A stretch of 64,000 nt of DNA from Paraglaciecola sp. (GTDB lineage Bacteria > Pseudomonadota > Gammaproteobacteria > Enterobacterales > Alteromonadaceae), in NCBI GenBank assembly GCA_009993955.1, contig JAACSL010000007.1, positions 1-64,000 of the forward strand. Reading direction: 5' to 3'. The notes beneath the pieces were generated by a model, which saw only the letters and a program-made list of their open reading frames with translations, made no database searches and was not told the origin of the DNA. Shown in pieces: positions 8,916-18,929 of the stretch. Within the stretch, counting starts at the first letter, position 1. The number at the start of each line of letters is the position of its first letter. A program made the translations under genes and the position numbers.

Positions 8916-10130
8916 TTAGTGCTGGCTAAGTTGTTGAAACCACGTGGCAATGACTTGTCGTTCAGCCTCGGTCATATTGGTTTTATTCATCAAGGGCATG
9001 TCTTTACTCACGGCAGCACGTTGGTGAATGATGGCAGCGCGACTTTCGATTTGTTGCCAGCTATCAAACATCAAACCCATGGGAGCAACTACAAATATAT
9101 CATCACTTGGCTGAGCGGAATGACAGTTGGCGCAGTGGGTTTGCATGATTGTCATGACGTGTGTTTCAAGCTCGCTCAATGGCGCAATTGCCGCACTTTC
9201 CATGTTTGTTTGTAAATTTTGTTCAACGCTAGGCAGGGGCTTTGCTACCCAATAGGCAATGATCAGCATGCCTAAGGCACCAGTAATGAGGATAGATGGG
9301 CGGCTAATGCCTAGGTGTTTTAGGTTGAAGTAATGCCTGATCCAAGCGGATACGATGCCAATCGCCACCAATACCAACCAGTTATCTGGATGCTGATATG
9401 TCATGGGATAGTGGTTGCTGATCATGATAAACAACAGAGGTAAGGTGAAGTAGTTGTTGTGTACAGAACGTAATTTGGCCGCAGCGCCCCAGGCCGGATC
9501 AATCGGCAGTTTATTGGCTACCGCGTGAACCATTTGTCGCTGTGCAGGCATGATCTTAAAAAACACATTCCCTGCCATAATGGTACCAATCACCGCGCCG
9601 ACATGAATAAACGCGCCTCTGCCGCTAAACCAATGGGCGGCGAGGTAAGCGGTAAGCGTGAGCAGGACGACTAACAATGCCAAGCCAAACAAAGTCGGGA
9701 AACGGGCTAGGGCACTTCGGCAGGCGGCTTCGTAAATGAGCAAAGCACCAAAAATTAAGCCAAGCCCCCGCCATATCGCTTCGTTTGCGCTCATGGCCAT
9801 CACTTGGTTGTCAATCAGGTAAACCGCTGCGCCATGGTAATACACAATACCTAATAGCAGCATGCCACTTAGCCAAGTACTGTAAGCCTCCCATTTAAAC
9901 CAATGTAAGGTCTCAGGCATGGTTTCGGGGCCATAATTGTATTTAGCAACTTCGTAAAAACCACCCCCGTGCACCGCCCATAAGTCACCTTTTATGCCTT
10001 TTTGTTTTTTCCAATCAGGCGGCGTACGCAAGTTGTTGTCGAGCCAAATAAAATAAAAAGAAGCACCTATCCACGCCACCCCTGCGATCACATGAAACCA
10101 GCGAACAAATAAACTCAACCAATCAAGCAT
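8916..10130 (-). CDS. puuD: Membrane urate hydroxylase PuuD with C-terminal cytochrome c
   Basis: A 404-residue protein with eight predicted membrane segments (starting LSLFVRWFHVIAGVAWIGASFYFIW) and a C-terminal cytochrome c domain with the haem motif CANCH near residue 335 and a later Met ligand. This is the PuuD urate oxidase, which converts urate to 5-hydroxyisourate and passes electrons into the respiratory chain instead of making peroxide. It is the last gene of the operon; its start overlaps the guaD stop by eight bases. Downstream products go to UraH, UraD and PuuE in this window. Confidence 0.93.
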   Translation of the reverse strand: MLDWLSLFVRWFHVIAGVAWIGASFYFIWLDNNLRTPPDWKKQKGIKGDLWAVHGGGFYEVAKYNYGPETMPETLHWFKWEAYSTWLSGMLLLGIVYYHGAAVYLIDNQVMAMSANEAIWRGLGLIFGALLIYEAACRSALARFPTLFGLALLVVLLTLTAYLAAHWFSGRGAFIHVGAVIGTIMAGNVFFKIMPAQRQMVHAVANKLPIDPAWGAAAKLRSVHNNYFTLPLLFIMISNHYPMTYQHPDNWLVLVAIGIVSAWIRHYFNLKHLGISRPSILITGALGMLIIAYWVAKPLPSVEQNLQTNMESAAIAPLSELETHVMTIMQTHCANCHSAQPSDDIFVVAPMGLMFDSWQQIESRAAIIHQRAAVSKDMPLMNKTNMTEAERQVIATWFQQLSQH

Positions 10131-11487
10131 TCACCGCTCCTTGTGTGGCGTTAACAACAGGCTGGGATCCTCGTGTATACACGGCAGTTCCAGCGATATA
10201 AGTGGCAACGGTGGCCCGGTCATCACCCAACATGCTCAGGGCAAAAAGAATGTCTTGTGCCTCTGAATCGGGGGTAAAACGTAATTGGGTTAACTCATCG
10301 AAATACGGATCGAGGATCACAAAATCGGCATCACTACCGGGATTTAAATTTCCAATCTGCTCATCAAGCCCTAGGGCGACAGCGCTACCCTGGGTCATTA
10401 AGTATAAGCCGTGTAAAGGATGCAATTGCCCGCCTCGCAACTGACACACTTTGTAGGCTTCGCCCATGGTTCTGAGCATATTGAAACTGGTTCCGCCGCC
10501 AACATCGGTGGCAAGCAGCACAGGGATGCCATGCGATTCAGCCAGGTTTAGATCAAACAGTCCGCTGCCTAAAAATAAGTTTGAGGTAGGGCAAAACGCG
10601 ATGCTGGCACCTCGTTGGGCTAGGCATTGCCACTCATCCTCTTGGAGGTGAATGGCATGCCCAAAGACCGCACCAGGGCGCACTAAGCCATAGTGATCAT
10701 AGACATCCAGATAATGACTGCGTTGGGGATACAAAGACTTCACCCAAGCGATTTCATGGTGATTTTCACTCAAGTGGGTTTGAATGAACACGTTTGGATT
10801 ATCCTGGGCCAATTCACCCAACATGGCCAATTGTGCTTCACTACTGGTTGGCGCAAAACGTGGGGTAATGACGTATTTTAAGCGCCCATGATTGTGCCAA
10901 GTTTTAATCAAGTCGGCGCTGTCTTGTTGGGCTGACTGGGGTGTGTCTTGTAGGTAGGGAGGGCAATGACGATCCATGCATACCTTGCCTGCCATTAACA
11001 ACATATTGTATCGCTTGGCGGCACTAAACAGACAATGTGTCGCGCCTTTATGCACGGATGAATACACCATGGCCGACGTTGTGCCGTGGCGAAATAACTG
11101 AGCTAAAAAAATCTCAGCTATGGTTGCCGCATAGTGCGAGTCAGCAAACTTATTTTCCACCGGAAAAGTGTAGTTTGTTAACCAATCCAGTAACTGTTCA
11201 CCATAACTGGCCAGCATTTCTGTCTGGGGAAAGTGCATGTGGCTATCGATAAAGCCGGGTAACAACAACTTACCGCTATAATCCTGAACAGCAAGGTTAG
11301 GGTATTGATTAATAAGGGTTTTGTAATCATCTAAAGCGACTATTTTGCCGTTACGTGTTACCATCAAGCCGTCATCATAATACACATAATCCTGTGCAGG
11401 GGTGGCGGTGGCGTGACTAAAATGCAAAATTCTGGCGCGATAAGAACACAGGTTTGAATCGTGAGAATGTTTGTTACTAGGGTTCAT
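10123..11487 (-). CDS. guaD: Guanine deaminase
   Basis: The 454-residue amidohydrolase has the metal ligands HMH in GFIDSHMHFPQTEM, then a histidine in THLSENHHE, GHAIHL and Asp in LATDVGGGTSFNM, all typical of GuaD. It deaminates guanine to xanthine, feeding XdhAB encoded upstream in the same operon. The start overlaps the uraH stop region and the stop overlaps puuD, so translation is probably coupled. The N-terminal region RARILHFSHATATPAQDYVYYDDGLMV is the standard strand pair of the family. Confidence 0.93.
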   Translation of the reverse strand: MNPSNKHSHDSNLCSYRARILHFSHATATPAQDYVYYDDGLMVTRNGKIVALDDYKTLINQYPNLAVQDYSGKLLLPGFIDSHMHFPQTEMLASYGEQLLDWLTNYTFPVENKFADSHYAATIAEIFLAQLFRHGTTSAMVYSSVHKGATHCLFSAAKRYNMLLMAGKVCMDRHCPPYLQDTPQSAQQDSADLIKTWHNHGRLKYVITPRFAPTSSEAQLAMLGELAQDNPNVFIQTHLSENHHEIAWVKSLYPQRSHYLDVYDHYGLVRPGAVFGHAIHLQEDEWQCLAQRGASIAFCPTSNLFLGSGLFDLNLAESHGIPVLLATDVGGGTSFNMLRTMGEAYKVCQLRGGQLHPLHGLYLMTQGSAVALGLDEQIGNLNPGSDADFVILDPYFDELTQLRFTPDSEAQDILFALSMLGDDRATVATYIAGTAVYTRGSQPVVNATQGAVNA

Positions 11488-11813
11488 TAACTGCCCCGAT
11501 AACTACTAAAACCATAAGGGGAAATCAGCAGCGGTACATGATAATGCCCCCCGTCGGCTTGTAGTTCAAAACTCACATCGACGTAGGGGTAAAAGCCTTT
11601 GTCATGATGTTTGAGTAAGTAGTCTTGAGTATGAAAGCGCAAGTGATAAATTCCGGCCTTTAGGAGCATATTTTGCCAGCTTTTACAGCGCCCATCGGCA
11701 TCGGTGATGGCTTCAACTTGTTCACCAGAGGCGTTGCTTAAAGTAAGGCGCATATTGGCCGCGGGTTTACCAAGGGTTGTATCGAGCACATGGCTAGAGA
11801 GACTAATACTCAT
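11487..11813 (-). CDS. uraH: 5-Hydroxyisourate hydrolase
   Basis: A 108-residue transthyretin-like protein starting LSSHVLDTTLGKPAANM and ending with the diagnostic YRGS tetrapeptide. It hydrolyses 5-hydroxyisourate, the PuuD product, to the OHCU intermediate. Length is normal for the family and the product is expected to be a cytoplasmic homotetramer, with no signal peptide. It follows uraD by one base and touches guaD, in the middle of the purine operon. Confidence 0.96.
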   Translation of the reverse strand: MSISLSSHVLDTTLGKPAANMRLTLSNASGEQVEAITDADGRCKSWQNMLLKAGIYHLRFHTQDYLLKHHDKGFYPYVDVSFELQADGGHYHVPLLISPYGFSSYRGS

Positions 11814-11814
11814 G

Positions 11815-12321
11815 TTATTCTGCGAGTCCTTTGTGAATGCGTAATAAGGTAATTTTAAGTTGTTCCAGCGCGGCTAATTCGATTTCAGTTGCCGTATCGT
11901 GGTCGAAGCGCTGGCGCAAAGCGTCTAACATCGCTTGTGCACTTAGGCCCGTGGCACAAATAATAAAAATAAATCCATGTTTCGCTAAATACTTTTGATT
12001 TAGCGCATGTAAAGCCGTGAGTGTAGCTTCATCTGCCCCTTGCACACCGCTTTGTTCGTGGCTGGCAAGGCCCTGGGTTGAGGCATATTTTTTGCGTAAC
12101 GAAGCCACATCGCCAATCATGGGATGACCTTCAAAGGCCTGTAAGTAATCCGTGTCGTTGCATTCTGCCCACGTTTGCTCTGCTGTTTTCGCGAGCGCTT
12201 CTAGACTGGCGAAAGGTCGTTTCGCCAGCATGGATTGACACCACGTATCCGCCGCACAACATTGGTTAAACCACGTGAAAGCGAGTTTATTGTTGCATGT
12301 ATTTAATTCATTTAAGGTCAT
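11815..12321 (-). CDS. uraD: OHCU decarboxylase
   Basis: The 168-residue protein carries HPMIGDVASLRKKY with the catalytic histidine and the downstream QGLASHEQSG, as in UraD. It decarboxylates OHCU to S-allantoin. I chose ATG at 12321 because it overlaps the xdhC stop as ATGA and matches the family N-terminus; the frame stays open further upstream inside xdhC. The arrangement UraD-UraH-PuuD completes urate to allantoin in one transcript. Confidence 0.94.
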   Translation of the reverse strand: MTLNELNTCNNKLAFTWFNQCCAADTWCQSMLAKRPFASLEALAKTAEQTWAECNDTDYLQAFEGHPMIGDVASLRKKYASTQGLASHEQSGVQGADEATLTALHALNQKYLAKHGFIFIICATGLSAQAMLDALRQRFDHDTATEIELAALEQLKITLLRIHKGLAE

Positions 12322-13262
12322 GATGATGTGCCTAAACGAGCAATCAGTTGCTGGTTTTGCTGCCACTGTTGTTTTTGTTGTGTGGGTGTAATTTGTGTAT
12401 TTGTCTGCTGACGTTGAAGATATTGCATCAGTTGTGCCGCGATCGACACCGCCACATTAATCGGCTCTTTGCCGGGTACATCCAATAAACCAATAGGACT
12501 GACTAAACGCTTAATTTGCTCAACACTTAGGCCCTCATGTTTTAAGCGGGTGCAAAAACGGCGAGCTTTGGTTTGTGATCCAATCATGCCCACATAAGGC
12601 AAATCCGGGCGAAGTAACGCTGCTTTCACTAAGGCATAATCTAATTGATGATTGTGAGTCATGATCACTAGCCACGTATCAGCCGGTAAGGCGGCCACGT
12701 CATGCGCTGCATTCTCCAGAGCGTCTTGGGTGGTAATCGCTTTGAGGTTGGTGATGTGTTTATGTGCGCTGTGGAATTGATCAAACAGCGCTGGGCGTTC
12801 ATCTAACCACAACAGTTGCATTGGCATTTGACTGACAATGGGCACCAGAGCCTGAGCCACATGCCCCGCACCAAATATGGCTAAGTGCTGAGTATGTTGC
12901 ACAAACACCTCAAACAAAATATTGGTGGCGCCACCACAGCATTGGCCAAGTTTGCTCGACAAGGGAAAATGCTCTACGTGTTGGCTATTGCTAAGGCTAG
13001 CATGGTTTTTCTGATCAAGGGCAGCAAGCAATAAAGCTCGCGCGCGTTGCACCGCCATAAACTCAAGATTGCCCCCCCCGATGGTATCGAACTGACTGTC
13101 ATCACATACCAGCATTTTAGTGCCACCGTTGCGTGGTGTGGAGCCCGCTGTGGCCAACAAGGTTAACAATACATAGGGTTTTCCTTGCTGTTGACACCGC
13201 ATCAGCGCGTCGAACCACGTTGTGGGTGGCCCTTGCATCGGTGTATTAATGTTCATGCTCAT
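12318..13262 (-). CDS. xdhC: Xanthine dehydrogenase accessory protein XdhC
   Basis: A 314-residue XdhC family protein: AGSTPRNGGTKM, IGGGNLEF, a Rossmann motif FGAGHVAQAL, and VSPIGL near the end. XdhC binds molybdenum cofactor, promotes its sulfuration and inserts it into XdhB. The ATG at 13262 overlaps the xdhB stop as ATGA, which settles the start. The cofactor is made by the moa/mob genes near 51-54 kb in this window. Confidence 0.94.
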   Translation of the reverse strand: MSMNINTPMQGPPTTWFDALMRCQQQGKPYVLLTLLATAGSTPRNGGTKMLVCDDSQFDTIGGGNLEFMAVQRARALLLAALDQKNHASLSNSQHVEHFPLSSKLGQCCGGATNILFEVFVQHTQHLAIFGAGHVAQALVPIVSQMPMQLLWLDERPALFDQFHSAHKHITNLKAITTQDALENAAHDVAALPADTWLVIMTHNHQLDYALVKAALLRPDLPYVGMIGSQTKARRFCTRLKHEGLSVEQIKRLVSPIGLLDVPGKEPINVAVSIAAQLMQYLQRQQTNTQITPTQQKQQWQQNQQLIARLGTSS

Positions 13263-15601
13263 GTGCTCTGTGCCTCGCGGGATTGCATGTTTTTCACCGC
13301 CCAAAAGACTTTTTCTGGGGTGGCCGGCACGGGCAAGTCAGGATCAAATTTATAGTCAGCTAGGCTGGATATGGCATCTTTTAAGGCACACCAAACAGAG
13401 TTCGCCAGCATGAAGGGCGGCTCTCCCACCGCTTTTGAATGATAAATGCTGTCTTCGTCATTGGCGCGTGGATACAGGGCAACGTTAAACACCCTTGGGG
13501 TATCACCGATGGCTGGGATTTTATAGGTCGCAGGATTATTGCTGATGAGTTTGCCTTTAGCATCCCACAATAATTCTTCCGTGGTTAACCAGCCCATTCC
13601 TTGAATAAAGCCACCCTCTATTTGACCAATATCAATGGCTGGATTCAGACTTTGTCCTACATCATGGAGGATGTCTACTCGATCAACTTGGTATTCACCG
13701 GTTAAGGTATCTACGCTGACTTCCGCGCAACTGGCGCCGTAGGCAAAATAGAAAAAAGGACGCCCCTTACCCACACTGCGATCGTAGTGGATCTTGGGTG
13801 TACGGTAGAAGCCACTGGCCGAAAGCGATATGCGCGCAAAATAGGCTTGCTCCACCAATTCAAAAAAGGGCAGGCTATGTTCGGCCAAATGCACAGTTTG
13901 CTCACTAAATGTGACGTCATTGGCATTGCCACCAACAGACTCTGCAAAAAAGGTGGCCAAACGCTGTTTGATCTCAAGACATGCATTTTGCGCCGCTTTG
14001 CCATTGAGGTCGGTACCACTGGAGGCTGCGGTGGGCGAGGTGTTAGGTACTTTATCAGTACGGGTTGCAGTGACGTCTACCCAATCTAAGGGAATACCAA
14101 ACTCATGTGCCACTATCTGAGCAATTTTGGTGTGCAAACCTTGGCCCATTTCGGTGCCACCGTGGTTGATTTGCATGCTACCGTCGGTATAAACATGTAA
14201 CAGGGCGCCCGCCTGATTTAGGTGTTTAGCGGTAAAAGAAATACCAAATTTGACCGGACATAAGGCCAAGCCTTTTTTGATGATTGGACTTTGCTGGTTA
14301 AAGGCTTGCAGGGCCTTGCGCCGTGCCCAATAATCAGCAGAGCTGGCCAGTTTCTCGATGAGGTCGCCACTGATGTTATGGTCGACTTGCATGCCATAGT
14401 GAGTGATGTTGCGGCTTTTATCGCCATATAAATTGCGCTGGCGAATCGTCAGCGGATCTTCGCCTAATTGTCTGGCTATGGCGTCCATCATGGCCTCAGC
14501 GACTATCATGCCTTGCGGGCCACCAAAGCCACGATAAGCCGTATGCGACACTTGATTGGTGCGGCAACGGTGCCCTTCTACATAACAATCAGCTAAATAA
14601 TAAGTATTGTCACAGTGGAACATGGCGCGATCGACAATGGCGTCAGACAAATCGGGTGAATGCCCACAGTTGCCATTAATCTCGATGTGGGTCGCTTGAA
14701 TGATCCCTTGATGATCAAAGCCTACTTCAAAGCGATTTTCAAAGGGGTGACGTTTACCCGTGGCTTGCATGTCTTGCATACGCGGCAAGCGCAGTTTTAC
14801 CGCAACACGATTGCGCTGAGCGAGCAGGGCGGCGAGGCAAGCCCATTGCGCAGCCTGTGTTTCTTTGCCGCCAAACCCCCCGCCCATGCGGCGCATGTCT
14901 ACCACGACTTTATGTAATTTTACATTTAACACTTCAGCAATCAGTTTTTGCACTTCACTGGGATGTTGACTTGAGGTGTAGACCAACATGCGGTCTTCTT
15001 CTTGCGGCACCGCGAGAGAAATGTGTCCTTCCAAGTAGAAATGTTCTTGGCCACCAATAAACAGTTCGCCCTTTGCGCTACGTTCACTCGCCGCTAAGGC
15101 TTTGGCCATGTCACTCTGTTGCATGAAGTGTGGTGGACGGACAAAACTTTGCTGAGTTTTGGCCTGGCTGACAGATAAATAAGGTTCTAGTTGTTTGATT
15201 TTTGTTTTGGCTTTAAGTGAGGCTTGCCGAGCCAGCTTAGTGGACGTGGCTAAGACAGCAAACAAGGGTTGAGCGTGAAAACGAATGTCGCCATCAGCCA
15301 GCAGAGGGTCACCCGGAAATACCGGGCCAATGTCTCGATGTCCGGGTACGTCAGCAATAGTGATGACATCCACCACACCTTCACTTGCCCACACTTCACT
15401 GAGATCAAGTTCCGTGATCGTTCCCCGTGTTACTTGACTTAAGCCAACCGCGGCATAATGACAATTGGCGGGTTCGGGCATGTCATCCACATAGTGGGCG
15501 CTGCCACTGACTTGCCGAATCGCGCTCTCATGGGGAAAGTCTTGGCCAATCGTGCCGGTTGTTTGAGTGTTGTGGGCTTGTACGTCGATAAGTTTACGCA
15601 T
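13259..15601 (-). CDS. xdhB: Xanthine dehydrogenase, molybdopterin-binding subunit
   Basis: A 780-residue large subunit. Family motifs are clear: MGGGFGGKETQ, AYRGFGGPQGM, GTEMGQGLHTKI, and the catalytic glutamate in KAVGEPPFMLA near residue 740. It oxidises hypoxanthine and xanthine to urate at a molybdenum-sulfido centre. One base separates it from xdhA and four bases overlap xdhC. The length is usual for the split bacterial XdhAB type. Confidence 0.96.
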   Translation of the reverse strand: MRKLIDVQAHNTQTTGTIGQDFPHESAIRQVSGSAHYVDDMPEPANCHYAAVGLSQVTRGTITELDLSEVWASEGVVDVITIADVPGHRDIGPVFPGDPLLADGDIRFHAQPLFAVLATSTKLARQASLKAKTKIKQLEPYLSVSQAKTQQSFVRPPHFMQQSDMAKALAASERSAKGELFIGGQEHFYLEGHISLAVPQEEDRMLVYTSSQHPSEVQKLIAEVLNVKLHKVVVDMRRMGGGFGGKETQAAQWACLAALLAQRNRVAVKLRLPRMQDMQATGKRHPFENRFEVGFDHQGIIQATHIEINGNCGHSPDLSDAIVDRAMFHCDNTYYLADCYVEGHRCRTNQVSHTAYRGFGGPQGMIVAEAMMDAIARQLGEDPLTIRQRNLYGDKSRNITHYGMQVDHNISGDLIEKLASSADYWARRKALQAFNQQSPIIKKGLALCPVKFGISFTAKHLNQAGALLHVYTDGSMQINHGGTEMGQGLHTKIAQIVAHEFGIPLDWVDVTATRTDKVPNTSPTAASSGTDLNGKAAQNACLEIKQRLATFFAESVGGNANDVTFSEQTVHLAEHSLPFFELVEQAYFARISLSASGFYRTPKIHYDRSVGKGRPFFYFAYGASCAEVSVDTLTGEYQVDRVDILHDVGQSLNPAIDIGQIEGGFIQGMGWLTTEELLWDAKGKLISNNPATYKIPAIGDTPRVFNVALYPRANDEDSIYHSKAVGEPPFMLANSVWCALKDAISSLADYKFDPDLPVPATPEKVFWAVKNMQSREAQST

Positions 15602-15602
15602 A

Positions 15603-17099
15603 TCAAAGCTCCACTTGCTTGGCGTGAAGGTTTACTTGAACAAGGCGAGTGGCAATCTGCTGTTGTTGTCTGTTGGTTTCCAGCCAGTAACGACGCCATA
15701 AGTTCTGCAACATCTGTTGGCGATACGCTTTAGATGCACGTACATCATCGATGGGGTTGAAAGCTTCACCGATGAGCTTTGCACCACATTCGAAGGCGCT
15801 AGTTGCCGACCAACGTTTACCTTGTAAGTGACTGTTTAAGTCCACACTTACTGGGGTAGCGGCCACCCCACCAAAACCACACAGCGCAGAGACCACTGTG
15901 TCATTGTCCACAGTGATGTTAAATACCGCACAAACCGCGGAAATATCATCTTCTATGCGCTTGGATATTTTATAGGCCCTTAGCTGAGAGGGGGCGTCAA
16001 TGAACGGTAGATAAATGGCTTCAATCCATTCTCCCGCTTGTAATTGTGTTTTGCGGTAATCGATAAAAAATTCACGGGCGGCGAGCGCCTGGCGGGTTTG
16101 GCCATTGTCTAGGTGGATGTTGGCATTCAAGGCCAAGAGAACTGGGGGTAAATCGCCAATCGGTGAGGCGTTGGCGACATTGCCTCCTAACGTTGCTTGA
16201 TTACGGATAGGGCGTGATGCAAATCGAGTGATGAGCTCTTCTAAACTGGGAAAATGTTGCAGCAGCGTGGCTTCAATGTCACTCAGTGGTAGCGCCGCGC
16301 CAATCCACAGCCCTTTGTCTCTGACTTCCAATTGATTTAATTCTGCCACCTGACTTAGGGCAATCAGATGGCGAAAATGTTTAAGCTGTTGGGTAACTTG
16401 TAAGGCCAAATCAGTGCTGCCAGCAAACAGTGCCGCCTCTGGAAAACGCGCTATGCTGTGTGCCAGTTCAATGCGGCTTTTTGGCATGCTGATGGGCAAG
16501 TTCTGTTGCGTTGTATCCACGGCAGAGGACAGGCGTAAGTCACTCAATTGGCGACTAACGGCGGCCTCACTTGCATCAAAGTGGTCGGCTTTTTTGTTGG
16601 CACAAGCATGCAGTGTGGCATCGATGATGGGCCGGTATCCCGTGCAACGACATAAATTACCTGACAAGGCGTGAGAAACGGCGTTGCGATCAACAGGACT
16701 GTTTGCTTTTTCGTTTTGATGGTAAAGAGCAAACATCGACATGATAAAACCTGGGGTACAGAATCCGCACTGGGAACCATGGTGTTCCACCAAACTTTGT
16801 TGCACAGGATGCAATACACCGTTGTCAGGCAGATGTTCAACGGTAATGAGTTGTTTGCCCTGTAAGGCCGGCATAAACGTGATGCAGCTATTGATGGTAC
16901 GATAGCGCAATGTGGGCTCGCCATCAGCATGTTGTATCGGTTCGGCTAAGACAACGGTACACGCACCACAATCACCTGATGCACAGCCTTCTTTTGCGCC
17001 GGTCAGGTGTTGTTCTTCACGCAGGTAATCGAGCACCGTTAAATCGGCCTGCTTGGGACTAAGTTGAATAAGGGTATTGTTGAGCAAAAAGCGTAGCAT
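15603..17099 (-). CDS. xdhA: Xanthine dehydrogenase, Fe-S / FAD subunit
   Basis: A 498-residue small subunit. The N-terminal ferredoxin-like domain has CASGDCGACTV, and the second [2Fe-2S] domain has CGFCTPG and CRCTGYRPI. The FAD-binding domain follows, with ALFAGSTDLALQ and ATLGGNVANASPIGDLPP. It passes electrons from XdhB to NAD. First gene of the seven-gene purine operon; a RutR-like palindrome lies 76 bp upstream of its start and is shared with the divergent regulator gene. Confidence 0.96.
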   Translation of the reverse strand: MLRFLLNNTLIQLSPKQADLTVLDYLREEQHLTGAKEGCASGDCGACTVVLAEPIQHADGEPTLRYRTINSCITFMPALQGKQLITVEHLPDNGVLHPVQQSLVEHHGSQCGFCTPGFIMSMFALYHQNEKANSPVDRNAVSHALSGNLCRCTGYRPIIDATLHACANKKADHFDASEAAVSRQLSDLRLSSAVDTTQQNLPISMPKSRIELAHSIARFPEAALFAGSTDLALQVTQQLKHFRHLIALSQVAELNQLEVRDKGLWIGAALPLSDIEATLLQHFPSLEELITRFASRPIRNQATLGGNVANASPIGDLPPVLLALNANIHLDNGQTRQALAAREFFIDYRKTQLQAGEWIEAIYLPFIDAPSQLRAYKISKRIEDDISAVCAVFNITVDNDTVVSALCGFGGVAATPVSVDLNSHLQGKRWSATSAFECGAKLIGEAFNPIDDVRASKAYRQQMLQNLWRRYWLETNRQQQQIATRLVQVNLHAKQVEL

Positions 17100-17174
17100 G
17101 GTTGGCCTCGGTGAGATGGCAACAGGCCATCACGGCTAATATTACGACAGTATTTTGCAATTACAATCAAAAAC

Positions 17175-17190
17175 CAGACCAACTGGTCAA
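17175..17190. promoter_or_regulatory. RutR-like operator between xdhA and the regulator gene
   Basis: CAGACCAACTGGTCAA matches the E. coli RutR consensus TTGACCA-NN-TGGTCAA at 12 of 14 fixed positions, with perfect GACCA/TGGTC arms. It lies 76 bp upstream of xdhA and 142 bp upstream of the divergent TetR-family gene, so it can control both. Binding itself is inferred. Confidence 0.7.
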
Positions 17191-17331
17191 GTTTTGGCGC
17201 TACGCTTGCATAATTAGCGTATTATTTTTAACAACGCTGTCAGATCCTTACGTCATGCGCCTAAGGTTGAATAAAAATAAACCACTTTATTAAATTTCAT
17301 AAACAGTGATTTCCAGACTAATTAGCTAAGC

Positions 17332-17985
17332 ATGAAGAAGACAATGAAGCAAAGTGAATACCAAAAAGACGACAGTATCGGCTCGATGAATCGGCATAAA
17401 ATTATGGCTGCCGCTGAGTATGAGTTTGCCTTGCACGGGTACGCAGGCACACGAGTACAGCATATTGCTGACCGAGCGCAATTACCTAAAACCAATGTCT
17501 TGTATTACTTTAAATGCAAGGAAGGTTTGTATTTGGCACTACTCGAAGAAATTTTAAGTTTGTGGAATGGGCAGTTTGATGAAGCCACCGCTGAAGACGA
17601 CCCTGCGGTAATTTTAGCCGCGTATATTCGCGATAAAATGACAAAAGCTCGCCAACGTTCCGCTGCATCGAAAGTATTTGCACTAGAAATCATCAATGGT
17701 GCACCAAATTTGAACACTTTTTTTCGGGAACAACATTGTCAGTGGATGGCCGGTAGAGTGCAGGTGTTATACAGTTGGATGGCACAGGGCAAAATGAAAG
17801 CATTGAATCCCGAGTACCTGTTATTTCATATTTGGGCGACCTGTCAGCATTATGCAGACTTCGCGGCGCAGATTACGCAGCTTAAAGGTAAGCCCATGGG
17901 AGAACCAGAATTTGCCGAAGCCACAGACAATTTAATTGAACTAATCTTAACGGGTTGTGGGCTAACTGTACCTGAGCGTTTTTAA
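17332..17985 (+). CDS. TetR-family regulator, RutR-like
   Basis: A 217-residue protein with an N-terminal TetR helix-turn-helix (KIMAAAEYEFALHGYAGTRVQHIADRAQLPKTNVLYYF) and a C-terminal ligand domain of the RutR (YcdC) type, with FALEIINGAPNL and IWATCQHYADFAAQI. E. coli RutR senses uracil and thymine and also acts on purine genes. Position between the xdh operon and puuE, together with RutR-like operators at several purine promoters here, argues that this protein governs purine utilisation; its ligand could be a purine or pyrimidine. The start could also be ATG 17344 or 17386; the first ATG was kept. Confidence 0.85.
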   Translation: MKKTMKQSEYQKDDSIGSMNRHKIMAAAEYEFALHGYAGTRVQHIADRAQLPKTNVLYYFKCKEGLYLALLEEILSLWNGQFDEATAEDDPAVILAAYIRDKMTKARQRSAASKVFALEIINGAPNLNTFFREQHCQWMAGRVQVLYSWMAQGKMKALNPEYLLFHIWATCQHYADFAAQITQLKGKPMGEPEFAEATDNLIELILTGCGLTVPERF

Positions 17986-18005
17986 TCAGTTAATTAAGGA
18001 ATTTT

Positions 18006-18908
18006 ATGAGTCATGCATATCCTCGGGATCTTATCGGTTATGGTCAGTTTCCTCCGCATCCGAAATGGCCAGGACAGGCCAAGATTGCCGTGCAGTTTGT
18101 ATTAAATTACGAGGAGGGCGGAGAAAACTCGGTCTTGCATGGTGATGAACACTCAGAAATCTTCTTATCTGAAATTATCGGCGCCCAGCCTTATCCAGAT
18201 CGTCACCTGAGCATGGAATCTATCTATGAATATGGCAGCCGTGCAGGTTTCTGGCGTTTATTCAATTTATTTGAGCAGTACAAGCTTCCTATCACAGCTT
18301 TTGGTGTCACTATGGCTCTGCAACGCAACCCAGAAGCGGTGGCCGCCATGCAAAGCGCAAATTGGGAAATTGCCAGCCATGCGATGCGCTGGATCCATTT
18401 TCAGACCATGCCTGAAGCGCAAGAACGTAAAATGATCCATGCCGCCATTCAGTTACATCAAGCCATAACCGGCCAAAAACCCTATGGTTGGTACACCGGG
18501 CGAACCAGCCCAAACACCTTAAAATTACTCGCTGAGCGGGATGACATCTTATATTGTGCCGATTCTTACGCAGATGATTTGCCGTATTATGATACTCAGT
18601 ATGCCAAGCCACTATTGATGGTGCCTTACACCCTCGATACCAATGACATGCGTTTTGTGACACCCCAAGGGTTCAACAGTGGAGAGCAGTTTTTTCAGTA
18701 TTTGAAAGACGCCTTTGATGTGTTGTACCGAGAGGGCGACAAGGCGCCAAAAATGTTATCTGTGGGCTTGCATTGCCGCATCATTGGTAGACCCGCCAGA
18801 ATGGCAGCCCTGCAGCGCTTTATTGAGTATGTGCAGTCCCACGACAAAGTATGGTGGTGTACCCGGGAACACATTGCTCGGCATTGGCTTGAACATTTCC
18901 CTCGATAA
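18006..18908 (+). CDS. puuE: Allantoinase PuuE (polysaccharide-deacetylase fold)
   Basis: The 300-residue protein matches cofactor-free allantoinase PuuE: RDLIGYGQFPPHPKWP, FVLNYEEGGENSVLHGD, EYGSRAGFWRLF, IASHAMRW and HCRIIGRPARMAAL. It opens the allantoin ring to allantoate, the step after UraD. AAGGA precedes the ATG. It follows the regulator gene by 20 bp, so the two are probably cotranscribed. No allantoate-degrading enzyme is in the window, so later steps lie elsewhere. Confidence 0.95.
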   Translation: MSHAYPRDLIGYGQFPPHPKWPGQAKIAVQFVLNYEEGGENSVLHGDEHSEIFLSEIIGAQPYPDRHLSMESIYEYGSRAGFWRLFNLFEQYKLPITAFGVTMALQRNPEAVAAMQSANWEIASHAMRWIHFQTMPEAQERKMIHAAIQLHQAITGQKPYGWYTGRTSPNTLKLLAERDDILYCADSYADDLPYYDTQYAKPLLMVPYTLDTNDMRFVTPQGFNSGEQFFQYLKDAFDVLYREGDKAPKMLSVGLHCRIIGRPARMAALQRFIEYVQSHDKVWWCTREHIARHWLEHFPR

Positions 18909-18929
18909 CCATACCCCGTGGGAAATACG

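Noticed and set aside
13787-14120. Open frames on the plus strand inside xdhB
   Set aside because: They are antisense shadows of a well-supported gene and encode no recognisable protein.
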